DNA of 55,481 nt from an uncultured Oligoflexia bacterium (GCA_913058265.1 CAJXPQ010000017.1:1-55481); one strand, 5' to 3'. Counted from the first letter of the stretch, positions 9,112-18,121 are shown. Numbers and translations: made by a program. Notes: generated by a model from the sequence alone, not told the origin.

Positions 9112-9245
9112 CATTATTACGTTTTCATTATTAACCTCCATTCAAATACGTAATTCCCTGAAAATAAGTAGGCAGTGCACAACGGTAGAGATGAAATGCT
9201 AGTGACATAGTAGTTTCTTAATATAATTTGTGATAAAACAAAAAT

Positions 9246-10337
9246 ATGCGAATACTACATATAAATTCTGAAAAATCCTGGCGTGGTGGAGAGCAGCAAA
9301 TGGCTTATCTCGCTGTCGAATTAAAAAACAATGGTGTGAATTGCAATCTTGCCTTTCACGGTCAAAACTCGCGGCTTAATAAGTTTGCAACTAAAAATCA
9401 ATTTGAATCTCTTTATCTCCCTTTTGGTGGCCTACAAATATTGGCGAGCTTTAAGTTAATGCTTTGGCTTAAAAAGAATAGGATTGATCTAATCCACAGT
9501 CACACCGCCAAAGCTCACACGGTAGCAGTATGGGCGAATATTCTAGGTGCTAAAACGCCCTTGATTGTCTCTAAGCGTACAGATTTCAAAGTGAAATCTC
9601 CTTATAAGTTTCACCATAAATGCGTAAAGGCCATATTATGTGTATCTGAAATGATTGAGAAAATTACACGTGAGGGAATGCATCTAAAGAAAAGAGAATT
9701 AGTCAAAACAGTTCATTCAGGTGTTGATATCAATCGCTTTGACTCAAATGAGCAAATCTCTTTAAAAGAAAAATATAAAATTTCAAGTGAAAAAATTCTT
9801 ATTGGTAACTGTTCGGCGATTGCAGATCACAAAGACTATGAAACCTTTATTGATACGGCAAAAATCTTAAATGAAAAATTCCCAGGAAAGTATCACTTCA
9901 TTATTATTGGTGATGGACCTGATAGGGAGAAAATTGAAAGCTACTGTGATAACAGAATGCTGCGATCAAATTTTACCTTTACCGGTTTTATTTCAGATTT
10001 AGAGCTTTATCTTAAGAGCCTTGATATCTTTCTGATGAGTTCAAAAGAGGAAGGCCTTGGAACGTCACTACTCGATGCAATGATATGTAAAATTCCAATT
10101 GTTTCAACTAATGCAGGTGGAATTCCTGAGATTGTTATTCATGAAAAAACGGGATTACTAGCAGATGTCAAAGATTCAAAGGGACTCGCTGATAATGTTT
10201 TAAGACTTGTAGAAGATCATGAACTGAAAGAAAAACTTGTTAGAAATGCTAAGCAACAAGTCGTTCAGGAATACTCCAAAGAACACACAGCTCAAAAGAC
10301 AGAGACCATCTACAGACAGGTTATTGCTGAGAAGTGA
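9246..10337 (+). CDS. Family 4 glycosyltransferase
   Basis: 363 residues, GT-B fold. The N-terminal acceptor domain starts MRILHINSEKSWRGGEQQM with the glycine-rich loop, followed by DLIHSHTAKAHTVA. The C-terminal donor domain has GDGPDREKIE, the EEGLGTSLLDAM retaining-GT signature with its conserved glutamate, and IVSTNAGGIPEIV. Likely UDP- or GDP-sugar dependent LPS core or surface polysaccharide transferase. No ribosome site precedes the ATG; a run of A residues does. Confidence 0.85.
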   Translation: MRILHINSEKSWRGGEQQMAYLAVELKNNGVNCNLAFHGQNSRLNKFATKNQFESLYLPFGGLQILASFKLMLWLKKNRIDLIHSHTAKAHTVAVWANILGAKTPLIVSKRTDFKVKSPYKFHHKCVKAILCVSEMIEKITREGMHLKKRELVKTVHSGVDINRFDSNEQISLKEKYKISSEKILIGNCSAIADHKDYETFIDTAKILNEKFPGKYHFIIIGDGPDREKIESYCDNRMLRSNFTFTGFISDLELYLKSLDIFLMSSKEEGLGTSLLDAMICKIPIVSTNAGGIPEIVIHEKTGLLADVKDSKGLADNVLRLVEDHELKEKLVRNAKQQVVQEYSKEHTAQKTETIYRQVIAEK

Positions 10338-10475
10338 TTTGATTATTAGGTAATGCAATTATTATTTTGAGGATTCGTAATAGAGACATAGGGGGCGGCA
10401 TGTCACAAAAATGGTATCATTTTTAATCTAATTATTATATAAAGCTAAAATACCATTTTTTTTTAAGGAATAAAA

Positions 10476-11291
10476 ATGCTTAAACTTAGTAGGTCGTATC
10501 TTAGTCAAAGTGCACTTTATCTTCATTGCTTTATATATTTATCACTTATATTTCTAGTTTTTAATTTTAATGATCTCTACCATTCTTTAGACACTGAGTT
10601 TGGTCTCGTAGAACTTACTGGTGCTGCCTCTTTATTTGTTACAAGTATTATTTTATTTCTGAGCTCGCTAAAAGTAAAAAGGAACTTTGGTACAAAAGAT
10701 CTTAGATTTAAGTTACTTTTAGGCGCTTCGATTCTTTTTTTCTGGGCCGCTGGAGAAGAAATTAGTTGGGGACAACACTTTTTTGGTTTTCATACGCCAC
10801 CTTGGTTAGCTGCAGTTAATGATCAAAATGAAACGAATATACATAATATGAATAAAAAGTTCTTTGATCGATATCTTGAGAGGCTGACTTTTCTATTAGC
10901 TTTTATTACGGCTATTCTTCACTTTCGAGGAAAAGAGTTTTTCTTAGGTTTAAAAATGCCCGAATACCCTTTAAATATGGCCTTCATTTTAGTTCCTATT
11001 TACAGAAAACTTGAATCAATTTACGGCTATGATATTTGGCCAATAGGGTTCTTAGTATTTTTTGGGTATCCAATTCTTGGGATCATAAAAAAAGATGCAA
11101 AGATTTTGTTACACAGCCTTCTATTTCTCTTTACCACTGGAATGGTTATTTACTTTCATCATAATAATCTCGTTCTCTTTCGTGGTAACTCTAATATCTT
11201 CCACGAAGTAAAAGAAATGATGTTCTCAATATTATGTATTTTCTTTTCATTGCAACTTTATAGGAACTTACACATAACTAAGGACTCTTAA
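10476..11291 (+). CDS. Uncharacterised polytopic membrane protein
   Basis: 271 residues with about seven hydrophobic segments. A conserved-looking motif WAAGEEISWGQHFFGF (about residues 89-104), followed by a polar loop with NETNIHNM, combines two glutamates and two histidines inside or next to the membrane, the layout of a membrane enzyme active site. I have seen this EEISWGQ motif in unannotated membrane proteins but know no function. Start fixed by AAGGA six bases upstream. It follows the two glycosyltransferases but has its own 138-base leader. Confidence 0.7.
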   Translation: MLKLSRSYLSQSALYLHCFIYLSLIFLVFNFNDLYHSLDTEFGLVELTGAASLFVTSIILFLSSLKVKRNFGTKDLRFKLLLGASILFFWAAGEEISWGQHFFGFHTPPWLAAVNDQNETNIHNMNKKFFDRYLERLTFLLAFITAILHFRGKEFFLGLKMPEYPLNMAFILVPIYRKLESIYGYDIWPIGFLVFFGYPILGIIKKDAKILLHSLLFLFTTGMVIYFHHNNLVLFRGNSNIFHEVKEMMFSILCIFFSLQLYRNLHITKDS

Positions 11292-11304
11292 TACTGTGCT
11301 TGAG

Positions 11305-12189
11305 TTATTTTAAATGTGATCTCTTTTTCGGTAATTTAAAAGGTAAAATAGCACGAGTATTTTCGAAGTAATCCTGCCAATGAGAATCATCGCCCCACTT
11401 TTTCTTCGCTTGCTTTGTAAGTAGAGGTACGCCACTAATTTTTGTTAAAAGAAAATAGACAAAAAATGGAGATATCGCTGTGGCCCATGTAGACCCAAAT
11501 AAAACCTCTGAGCTTATAGTAAATACTCCTGTCCAAAGTACGATCTCTCCCAAGTAATTAGGGTGACGACATATAGACCAAAGTCCAGATTGAATAAATT
11601 TACCTTGATTCCCTTTGTCTGCCTTAAATTGGGACTTCTGCCAGTCTGCTATAACTTCGATTGTAAAACCAATACACCAAAGGGCAAGTCCAAGCCAACC
11701 TATGATGCTTAATTCAGGCTTATTGTAGGATAAGGTTATACCTGCCCAAGCAGCACAGCTTGTTACACATACCCAAAGGCCTTGTAAGTTCCAGGTTACA
11801 AAAAAACGACTTGGGTTTACTTTTATTTCGTCAAAGCGTCTGTCTTTTCCGTCCTTAGCAATTCTTATAAAAAGGAAGGAGCCAAGTCTAAGCGCCCATA
11901 GACTGACGATTGCGGTAATGATCACTGACCTCTGATTGAACTCTGAGAGATAGACTAAAGAAACTAGAATGCAGATTAAGTATGTTAAAGACCCTGTAAG
12001 GTCATAGAATTTTTCTGTTTTTAAGATCACTGCGGGAATATAAGCAAGCCATTGAATGGTGAATACCACAAGAGTGAGCACTATAAAGACTCCACCTAAC
12101 ATGAATGTATTTTGAGTCGAGATTTGAATTGCAAAGCCTAGTGTTAAGCTAATTAAAAAAACGATAACACTTATAATAATATTTTTCAT
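11305..12189 (-). CDS. DUF1295 / steroid 5-alpha-reductase-like membrane protein
   Basis: 294 residues, about seven membrane segments. The C-terminal block GKFIQSGLWSICRHPNYLGEIVLW (residues about 201-224) is the hallmark of the DUF1295 and isoprenylcysteine methyltransferase/5-alpha-reductase superfamily, where it binds the nicotinamide or methyl donor cofactor. Inner membrane; probable NADPH-dependent lipid or sterol-like reductase. Its 3' end lies 13 bases from the convergent membrane-protein gene. Confidence 0.85.
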   Translation of the reverse strand: MKNIIISVIVFLISLTLGFAIQISTQNTFMLGGVFIVLTLVVFTIQWLAYIPAVILKTEKFYDLTGSLTYLICILVSLVYLSEFNQRSVIITAIVSLWALRLGSFLFIRIAKDGKDRRFDEIKVNPSRFFVTWNLQGLWVCVTSCAAWAGITLSYNKPELSIIGWLGLALWCIGFTIEVIADWQKSQFKADKGNQGKFIQSGLWSICRHPNYLGEIVLWTGVFTISSEVLFGSTWATAISPFFVYFLLTKISGVPLLTKQAKKKWGDDSHWQDYFENTRAILPFKLPKKRSHLK

Positions 12190-12249
12190 GATTACCCTAA
12201 TTAAAAATTAATAATTTGTTACAGCTTGATTATATTTTTATTTTAAACA

Positions 12250-12753
12250 CTAGTAAAGTACTTCGCCCTGATCAAGGAGGGTAAGATACAAGAGAAGGTC
12301 GACTTCAACTTCACAGTAATTAGATTGCATATATTCACAAAGTTTGTAAAAAGCTTTGTTGTGATCTTTCTCTTTGAAGTGTGCTAGTTCATGAACGACC
12401 AGCATTTTAAGTATTTCCTCTGGCGCATTTTTTAAACTCATGGCTATTCGTATTTCATGTTTACTCTTTAATTTTCCGCCATGGTTACGACTAACAAATG
12501 TATGGGTCCCAAGGGCATTGATAATAAGATCTTTTTGTTTTCCATACATAACTTTGTCTATTTGGGGGGAGTTCTTCATATAGCTTTGTTTGATGTTATT
12601 GGCATATTCATAAAGCTGCTTGTCAGTGTTAACTTGATGACCCGTAGGATACTTTTTGAGTAGATATGATCTTAACTGTCCACTTGCTATGAGTTGATCA
12701 ACTTTATCCCTAATTTCTTGAGGGTAGTTTTGAAAATAGTCTATTTTTGTCAT
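12250..12753 (-). CDS. YgjP-like zinc metallopeptidase
   Basis: About 167 residues from the ATG at 12753, five codons inside the longest frame. The motif VVHELAHFKEKDH (about residues 119-131) gives HExxH plus a third histidine six residues later, the zinc site of the YgjP/WLM (SprT-like) metallopeptidase group. The preceding YGKQKDLIINALGTHTF stretch is also typical. Cytoplasmic; substrate unknown, perhaps nucleoprotein. It stands 60 bases upstream of the DUF1295 gene, same strand. Confidence 0.8.
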   Translation of the reverse strand: MTKIDYFQNYPQEIRDKVDQLIASGQLRSYLLKKYPTGHQVNTDKQLYEYANNIKQSYMKNSPQIDKVMYGKQKDLIINALGTHTFVSRNHGGKLKSKHEIRIAMSLKNAPEEILKMLVVHELAHFKEKDHNKAFYKLCEYMQSNYCEVEVDLLLYLTLLDQGEVLY

Positions 12754-12910
12754 AGTTACCCATATCATAAATTTAGTACATCATTCGAATAACAAAGATT
12801 TGTTAAAGTGGGGTAAATAGAATTTATTGCCTTTTGTTAGAGCAGCGACACAGATAGTAGGCTGACTTTTTACTCCATGATAGTTTCTGCGAAAAACAAA
12901 GGATTAAACC

Positions 12911-13339
12911 ATGAATAAATCAATTATCTTTTCACTTCTTATTTCCAGTATGTTCTCTTTGAACTCTTTCGCTTGTTCTTGCGCAGATTGGGAAGGTGCA
13001 AGTACTATGCTTGCGGAGTCTGATATGGTGGCACTAGTTGTTCCTACAGAAGAGAGTAAAGTTTATCAAAGTAGTGCCATTGGTAAAATGCAAAAAACAG
13101 GTATGAAAATAGTTAAAAGATTTAAGGGAAAATACAAAAGCTTTATGTACTTACTTTCAGAGAGAAATACAGGGGCAAATTGCGGCGTTAACTTTAATTC
13201 ATACGATGGTCTGTGGCTTGTTATGGGATATAAAGTTCCTGGTGAAAAATACTATGTAACTGGTGGTTGTAGTGTAGGCTTTGTAACTCCTGAAGATACT
13301 GAGTTAACGAAGCTAATTAAAGAATTAGGTAAACTATAA
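12911..13339 (+). CDS. Small secreted protein with TIMP/NTR-like N-terminal Cys-x-Cys
   Basis: 142 residues. The signal peptide ends SFA and the mature protein begins CSCADWEG, a Cys-Ser-Cys start like that of tissue-inhibitor-of-metalloproteinase (NTR) folds. Two more cysteines follow (ANCGVNF and GGCSVG), allowing two disulfides. Mature length about 120 residues fits a minimal NTR domain. Periplasmic or extracellular; inhibition of a metalloprotease is a hypothesis only. AAGGA precedes the start. It lies divergently next to the YgjP peptidase gene and overlaps the convergent barrel gene by 6 bases. Confidence 0.65.
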   Translation: MNKSIIFSLLISSMFSLNSFACSCADWEGASTMLAESDMVALVVPTEESKVYQSSAIGKMQKTGMKIVKRFKGKYKSFMYLLSERNTGANCGVNFNSYDGLWLVMGYKVPGEKYYVTGGCSVGFVTPEDTELTKLIKELGKL

Positions 13340-13873
13340 ATTTTTATAGAAGTGAAATCCAACTGAAGGTGTAATAGTTTTAATATAAAGACCTTCATCG
13401 TAGCTAGCATAGCGATATGCTAGCTCTAGTGCTAGACCAAAGTTATCCATTGGAATTTCATAGCCTAAGCCTAGGTAAGAAAAGCTTCCATAGAACTCAT
13501 TCTTGGGGCCATCGTCAGCTTCCAGCTTTGAGTAGCCAAGCCCTAGCCTTGAGAATAGGGAAGTGTGAAGAGAGCTCAAGAAAAACTTGTATTCTAAACC
13601 AATATTTTGTTGAGTAATTTTTGTTCCATAAATTGAGTCTTTTTCAACTTCTTTTATTGAAGCAATCACAGGACTAAAAGCAATTCCAAAAGAGTACTTA
13701 TATGGTACTTCCCACCATAAATTAATCGTATTTGTAAGTCCTCGATACATTTCCATATTTGATGCAGTATGAACTTCATGAACTTCAAAGTGCTCTCTGG
13801 CGCGCATTTTAAAATCAGCCGGAAATGAGGTTTGAATTGAGAGTAAAAGTGTCATTAATGTGAGCTTTATCAT
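13334..13873 (-). CDS. Small outer-membrane beta-barrel protein (OmpW/OmpA-barrel size)
   Basis: 179 residues. Signal peptide ends FPADF. The body alternates strands such as TINLWWEVPYKYSFGIAFSP, IGLEYKFFL, YLGLGYEI, LALELAYRYA and ends VGFHFYKNL with a terminal aromatic strand, typical of an 8-stranded barrel targeted by BamA. Role unknown. Its last codons overlap the stop of the convergent secreted-protein gene. Confidence 0.7.
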   Translation of the reverse strand: MIKLTLMTLLLSIQTSFPADFKMRAREHFEVHEVHTASNMEMYRGLTNTINLWWEVPYKYSFGIAFSPVIASIKEVEKDSIYGTKITQQNIGLEYKFFLSSLHTSLFSRLGLGYSKLEADDGPKNEFYGSFSYLGLGYEIPMDNFGLALELAYRYASYDEGLYIKTITPSVGFHFYKNL

Positions 13874-13991
13874 GACACTATTATAAGTTAGAAATCAATA
13901 AAGTAAAGGTTGGGTGGGGATTTGATAATTTAGAGTATTATAATCAAAAAAATCACGTTAGAATAAAATACAACCTAAAGTAGGGAAAGCT

Positions 13992-14156
13992 ATGAGCCAA
14001 CTTGTCGATTTTACTTATAATCCTTCTAGTTTACTAGTTCTAGCTTGTGGATTTTGGATGTACCGAAAAGTAGATAATTCAGATTCAATTTGTATTGTTA
14101 GAGCAAAGTTCCTTGAGCTTGGAAAAAATAATAATATCAAGTGTTCTATACTGTGA
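13992..14156 (+). CDS. 54-residue ORF coupled to a glycosyltransferase
   Basis: ATG at 13992 follows an AGGGA ribosome site. The frame encodes MSQLVDFTYNPSSLLVL..., with one short hydrophobic stretch (SLLVLACGFWMY) and a basic second half, ending in TGA at 14154-14156. The stop overlaps a GTG start of the glycosyltransferase as GTGA, which argues that this frame is translated. No family recognised; it may be a leader that only couples translation. Confidence 0.4.
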   Translation: MSQLVDFTYNPSSLLVLACGFWMYRKVDNSDSICIVRAKFLELGKNNNIKCSIL

Positions 14157-14863
14157 ATACTAAAGTCTTACTTATCATTCCATGCTTCAATGAAGAAAAA
14201 CGAATTCACATCGAAGAGTTTCAAAAAGCAAACTCAAATATTGATTTCCTTTTTGCTAATGACGGATCAAGTGATGGTACAGCTAAGCTGATTAAAAATA
14301 TCGTTGATGATAAACGCTTCTATCTTTTTAACTCCAAAATAAACCACGGAAAAGCGAATATTATACATCTTGCTTTTAAACATGCGAGTAAGTATCTCAA
14401 ACTAGACGAATACAGTTGGATTGGTTTTTGGGATGCAGACCTTGCTACACCACTATTTGAAGTTGAAAATATGCTTAAGTTTATTCATGGATCTAGGTAT
14501 AAAACGGTTTGGGGGTCTCGAGTCTCCAGACTAGGATCAAAAATAAGAAGATCAACTCTTCGTCACTATTTAGGACGAATCTTTGCCACTATTGTCTCCT
14601 ATGTTCTTGATGTAAAAACATATGATTCACAATGTGGGGCAAAACTTTTTAATGCTGAATACGCTCAAATTGCTTTTAGTTCGAGATTTCAAACGAATTG
14701 GGTATTTGACATAGAAATTCTACTTAAACTCGACTCTAATTTTATTTGTGAATATCCGCTTACTGCATGGGATGATATTGGGGACAATAAAGTAAATATT
14801 AAGAAGGACTTCATTAAGGTTCTTAAAGATATATATACTTTGTGGAAAAGTGATAGGCAGTAA
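14153..14863 (+). CDS. Family 2 glycosyltransferase, dolichyl/polyprenyl-phosphate type
   Basis: 236 residues from GTG at 14153; GTG at 14141 would add four. Motifs: VLLIIPCFNEEKR near the start, NDGSSDGT around 45-52, HGKANI, and WDADLATP around 100, all of the polyprenyl-phosphate glucosyl/mannosyl transferase (ALG5/DPM1-like) branch. QCGAKLFN in the middle is also a signature of that group. It would make a lipid-linked sugar used by membrane transferases such as the GT39-like enzyme of this window. There is no C-terminal membrane segment, so it is peripheral. Confidence 0.8.
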   Translation: MNTKVLLIIPCFNEEKRIHIEEFQKANSNIDFLFANDGSSDGTAKLIKNIVDDKRFYLFNSKINHGKANIIHLAFKHASKYLKLDEYSWIGFWDADLATPLFEVENMLKFIHGSRYKTVWGSRVSRLGSKIRRSTLRHYLGRIFATIVSYVLDVKTYDSQCGAKLFNAEYAQIAFSSRFQTNWVFDIEILLKLDSNFICEYPLTAWDDIGDNKVNIKKDFIKVLKDIYTLWKSDRQ

Positions 14864-14990
14864 ATATCCCAAGTTTCGTACCTTATCTTGTTACAGGCAT
14901 AAAGTTCCTCCAAGCTAACTTATTTACTGAATGCTACGAAGTTCAATGAGTTTACCGATAAAGGTGTATACAAATGAAAAGGAGACAGTA

Positions 14991-15245
14991 ATGTCAAAAT
15001 GGACTGCACAAGTAGATGTAAAATGGAATAAAAATGCGCCAGCAACAGCAAACTGGGACTGGCTAAAAGAATGGAGCGAAGTTAAGTGGGCCTGGTCAAC
15101 AACTGGTAGTTGGGATATGACCTTGTGGGTTGATGTAAATACACCTGATGCCTTAGAGGAGTTTGTTCATAATAAACTTCGAAATACTGACTGGGTCGAA
15201 GATACCAGATCGACTTGGACTAAAGAAGTTTGGCAAGCTGCATAA
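14991..15245 (+). CDS. 84-residue tryptophan-rich protein, ferredoxin-like fold
   Basis: Start set by GGAG with the ATG six bases later; the longer upstream reading lacks a site. Eleven tryptophans in 84 residues is extreme. The pattern (strand TAQVDVKW, helix NWDWLKEWSE, strand KWAWSTTGSWDMTLWVDV, helix LEEFVHNKLR, strand WVEDTRSTWTKEVW) matches the beta-alpha-beta-beta-alpha-beta order of Lrp/AsnC ligand-binding (RAM) or dimeric alpha/beta-barrel proteins without a DNA-binding part. It could bind a small ligand; no function known. Monocistronic with its own terminator. Confidence 0.7.
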   Translation: MSKWTAQVDVKWNKNAPATANWDWLKEWSEVKWAWSTTGSWDMTLWVDVNTPDALEEFVHNKLRNTDWVEDTRSTWTKEVWQAA

Positions 15246-15271
15246 AATAATTAAAATTTTTAAGTAATATC

Positions 15272-15301
15272 AAAGCCTCATCTAGATCATGAGGCTTTTT
15301 T
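15272..15301 (+). terminator. Rho-independent terminator of the Trp-rich protein gene
   Basis: AAAGCCTCAT (15272-15281) pairs with ATGAGGCTTT (15289-15298) across a 7-base loop, followed by a run of T. The A residues before the stem give some function in the other direction for the convergent gene. Confidence 0.9.
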
Positions 15302-15308
15302 GTTTAGA

Positions 15309-15920
15309 TTAAATTCTACACTGATTAGCAATCTCAATAACTTCATTTCTTTCATTATAGTCATGTGTTGGAAGAGCATCAAAAACAGTTCTGACACACT
15401 CTAAGTTACGAGTTCTTAAGCCTTCACATGCAGTAATAATTTCAGAAACTTCATTCAGCTCATTAATTTCATATGCTGGAAGACCTGTTGTTAAAGTATT
15501 AAAACATTGAACTACATTTAGATTAGAACTCTTACAAGTATCTAAAATCTCTAAAGCTTCTTCCCTTTCATTATATTCATAAGTGGGTAGCTGACTTATA
15601 GTAACTTCAAAACAAGAAGGAGCATTTCTACTGGCCATACGGCAAGCACGCATAATTTCCAAGACTTCATCTTGCTCATTATATTCATAAGTTGGTAGGT
15701 TTTTTGTCACTTGATCAAAGCAAGCACTCGTAGGAGGTCTACTTGTACCACAGATACGATTTTTTAGAATATCTCTAGTAGTCGCGAGCTCATTTGTTCC
15801 ATCCATGCAGGCAACTTCCCAAGAGCCTGAAGAGGTTTGAATCATACTACTTGCATCATTAACCTCTGCAAAACTACTGAAATTTAGACCAAAAATAATA
15901 GTAAATAGTAACGACTTCAT
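15309..15920 (-). CDS. Secreted protein of four Cys-containing YNE repeats
   Basis: 203 residues from the ATG at 15920, set by GGAG seven bases upstream (the longest frame starts 8 codons earlier). Signal peptide MKSLLFTIIFGLNFSSFA. The mature part contains four tandem units of about 38 residues with the consensus C-F-x(5)-LPTYEYNExxEvLEIxxaC. Each unit carries two cysteines, at its first position and near its end, so the units are probably disulfide-closed helical hairpins. It looks like a periplasmic binding scaffold. Family not recognised. Confidence 0.7.
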   Translation of the reverse strand: MKSLLFTIIFGLNFSSFAEVNDASSMIQTSSGSWEVACMDGTNELATTRDILKNRICGTSRPPTSACFDQVTKNLPTYEYNEQDEVLEIMRACRMASRNAPSCFEVTISQLPTYEYNEREEALEILDTCKSSNLNVVQCFNTLTTGLPAYEINELNEVSEIITACEGLRTRNLECVRTVFDALPTHDYNERNEVIEIANQCRI

Positions 15921-16103
15921 AAATAAACTCCACTTAGGTTGCATATTAAACTTTCAATATTGTTATTTCATAGTGAATCCGGAAAGAAAAGACCCCAAAA
16001 TGACACCAGTTAATTCGGAGGTTGAAGGAATGGGGAGGCCGTTACATTTATAATATTTGAAGGTAACAAGGTGCAAGTTTGACCTTGCACACATTTGAAC
16101 TAT

Positions 16104-16772
16104 TTATAGTAGGATCGATTCTTCATAACAAGAAGCGTTTGTATTTTCAAAGTCAAAAGTAATTGTATAACTCAGGTGAACATATTGAAGTGCAAAATTT
16201 AAGCTATTCGCTCCAGAGTTAGACCCAACATCATCTCTATAATTTCTAGGCACTGCAGAGGACTCACTTATCTCAGCAATACTCGGATTAACTAAGTTAC
16301 ATCGCTGCTTGATAACTCTAAATTTTTTCGAAGCATTTATAAGTGATTTCTTGAGAGCAACTTCTTTCATAGATTCAATTGTCTCAGGCAAAAGCCTTGC
16401 CACTGGTGAACCTATTGTCGCCGTAATGATACCTTCGCCTTTACCCCTTTCTGTGGCCTCTACTCTATCAACAAGATCTAGTAACTCTGGATTAAGTCTC
16501 TCGAAAATATTTAGATCACTGGACTTTAATGTAATCGCTCTAGAGCTTGTCCAGCCCTTCTCACAGATAATTTCTGTCGTATTACGGTTTGAGTTTGGAT
16601 GAAAGACAGAACTTGACTCCTGTCTTATGGAGCTTATCCCTGCAGAGACAGTTATTTGAACTCCTGATGTCATATCAATATGAGCACCAATAATACTCTG
16701 TACTTCCGTTGCAAGCTCTCCTGCTGCTGCATTGCTTAGTTTGGCCCTCTTGTATCCTGCTATATTTATCAT
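16104..16772 (-). CDS. SIMPL (DUF541)-like protein, uncertain
   Basis: 222 residues. The middle reads SSRAITLKSSDLNIFERLNPELLDLV, then AVALKKSLINASKKF-like helix spacing, then ISESSAVPRNYRDD, close to the layout of SIMPL-domain proteins (two half-domains, with a helix that rearranges Ala/Lys rich residues before an ISES motif). There is no clear signal peptide, unlike most family members, so either the start is wrong or the N-terminus is lost. It lies 28 bases after ilvE on the same strand and may be read with it. Confidence 0.5.
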   Translation of the reverse strand: MINIAGYKRAKLSNAAAGELATEVQSIIGAHIDMTSGVQITVSAGISSIRQESSSVFHPNSNRNTTEIICEKGWTSSRAITLKSSDLNIFERLNPELLDLVDRVEATERGKGEGIITATIGSPVARLLPETIESMKEVALKKSLINASKKFRVIKQRCNLVNPSIAEISESSAVPRNYRDDVGSNSGANSLNFALQYVHLSYTITFDFENTNASCYEESILL

Positions 16773-16800
16773 TCCAAAATATTTAAAAGATAATTAAATT

Positions 16801-17874
16801 TTAGATATAGGTGAGTGTTGTCTTGGAGTATTCTGTATTTCCGGCCTGAGTAGCAAAAAGATATTCTCGAATTTTTTCCATAATAGGGAATTCAGAGTAC
16901 TCTAACTTTTCAATCGATTCATCATCGTTTAGTAATCCTAGTTCATCAATTGGTGTCATAACTGCCGCAGTACCACTTGCAAAAATTTCTTTGATGTCGC
17001 CACTTTTAGTTTTCCGCTTTAACTCTTCCAACTTTATTAATCTGATGTCTGTGGGAATATTAAGAATCTCTGCAATTTCAAGTATAGACTTTCTTGTTAT
17101 GCCATGAAGTATCTGTCCGCTTAGTATTGGAGTGCAGAGAACATTATCTTCCACCCAAAAAAAGTTCATTCCACCAAGCTCTTCGATATATTCTCTTGTT
17201 TCTGCATCAAGGTAGATGACTTGTTGGTAACCTTGTTGATTTGCAAATCTTAAGGCCGGTAAACTAATAGCATAGTTTGCTGCGGTCTTTGCTTCACCAG
17301 TTCCACCTTTAAACGCTCGTGCATATTTCTTTGATGCTAGTATTTTAGTTCTCTTATCTTCACGTCCCGCGAAATAGTCACCCACGATTGATCCTAGGAT
17401 CAAAAACTTATAGTTATCACTTATTTTGACCTTGATAGCATCATCACTAGCAAACATGACAGGTCTTAAGTATAAAGAGTGTTTATTTTCTTGTGGTACA
17501 TAGCTCTTTACGGTTTCTATATACTTGATACAAGCTTGATAAAGGACTTCCTCATCTATCTGAGGCATGCACATAATCTTAGCAGATTGATTAAAACGCT
17601 TAATATGATCTCTTAATCTATAAACTGCTACTTGTTCATTATTTACTCTATAAACTTTTAAACCTTCAAAAATCGATTGGCCATAATGCAAGCTTGAAGT
17701 AAAAGGGCTAAGACTCAAGTTTTTAGTTTCATGGATGACCATGACTTTCGGAGTTGGCTCGATTTGATTTATGTCGTAACTCAGCATCACTGGAACTTGT
17801 ACAACTCCAAAGCCCGGGTCCTTTTTATTGTAAATAAGTTCTGGTAATTCTGTTATTTTATTTTCTATTTTCAT
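16801..17874 (-). CDS. ilvE: Branched-chain amino acid aminotransferase (BCAT, long type)
   Basis: 357 residues, the longer BCAT class shared with eukaryotes. LHYGQSIFEGLKVYR (62-76), the PLP lysine in GGTGEAKTAANYA (Lys196), an EELGGMNFFWV block near 230 and the ASGTAAVMTPI phosphate-binding loop near 305 are all present. It is a PLP-dependent fold-IV class enzyme. It moves amino groups between glutamate and the keto acids of Leu, Ile and Val in the cytoplasm. No other ilv or leu gene is in the window. Confidence 0.92.
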   Translation of the reverse strand: MKIENKITELPELIYNKKDPGFGVVQVPVMLSYDINQIEPTPKVMVIHETKNLSLSPFTSSLHYGQSIFEGLKVYRVNNEQVAVYRLRDHIKRFNQSAKIMCMPQIDEEVLYQACIKYIETVKSYVPQENKHSLYLRPVMFASDDAIKVKISDNYKFLILGSIVGDYFAGREDKRTKILASKKYARAFKGGTGEAKTAANYAISLPALRFANQQGYQQVIYLDAETREYIEELGGMNFFWVEDNVLCTPILSGQILHGITRKSILEIAEILNIPTDIRLIKLEELKRKTKSGDIKEIFASGTAAVMTPIDELGLLNDDESIEKLEYSEFPIMEKIREYLFATQAGNTEYSKTTLTYI

Positions 17875-18121
17875 ATATATGAGACCTTTTTATCATTTAT
17901 TGAATGAGTTTTACTTAAGTACTATAAAAAATACGAATAATCTCTAACAAGTTCAGCATTTTAAATTTATTGACTTACTTCTATCATAAGTCTTTGAAAT
18001 TTAGATGCTATAATTTATGCATGTTTCATTGGGACTCGAGTCTCGACAAGATGTGGACAAGTTTATATTAAGTTTTCATTAGCCGCTGTAAATGCTAATA
18101 ATTCTAATAAGATAACTTAAA

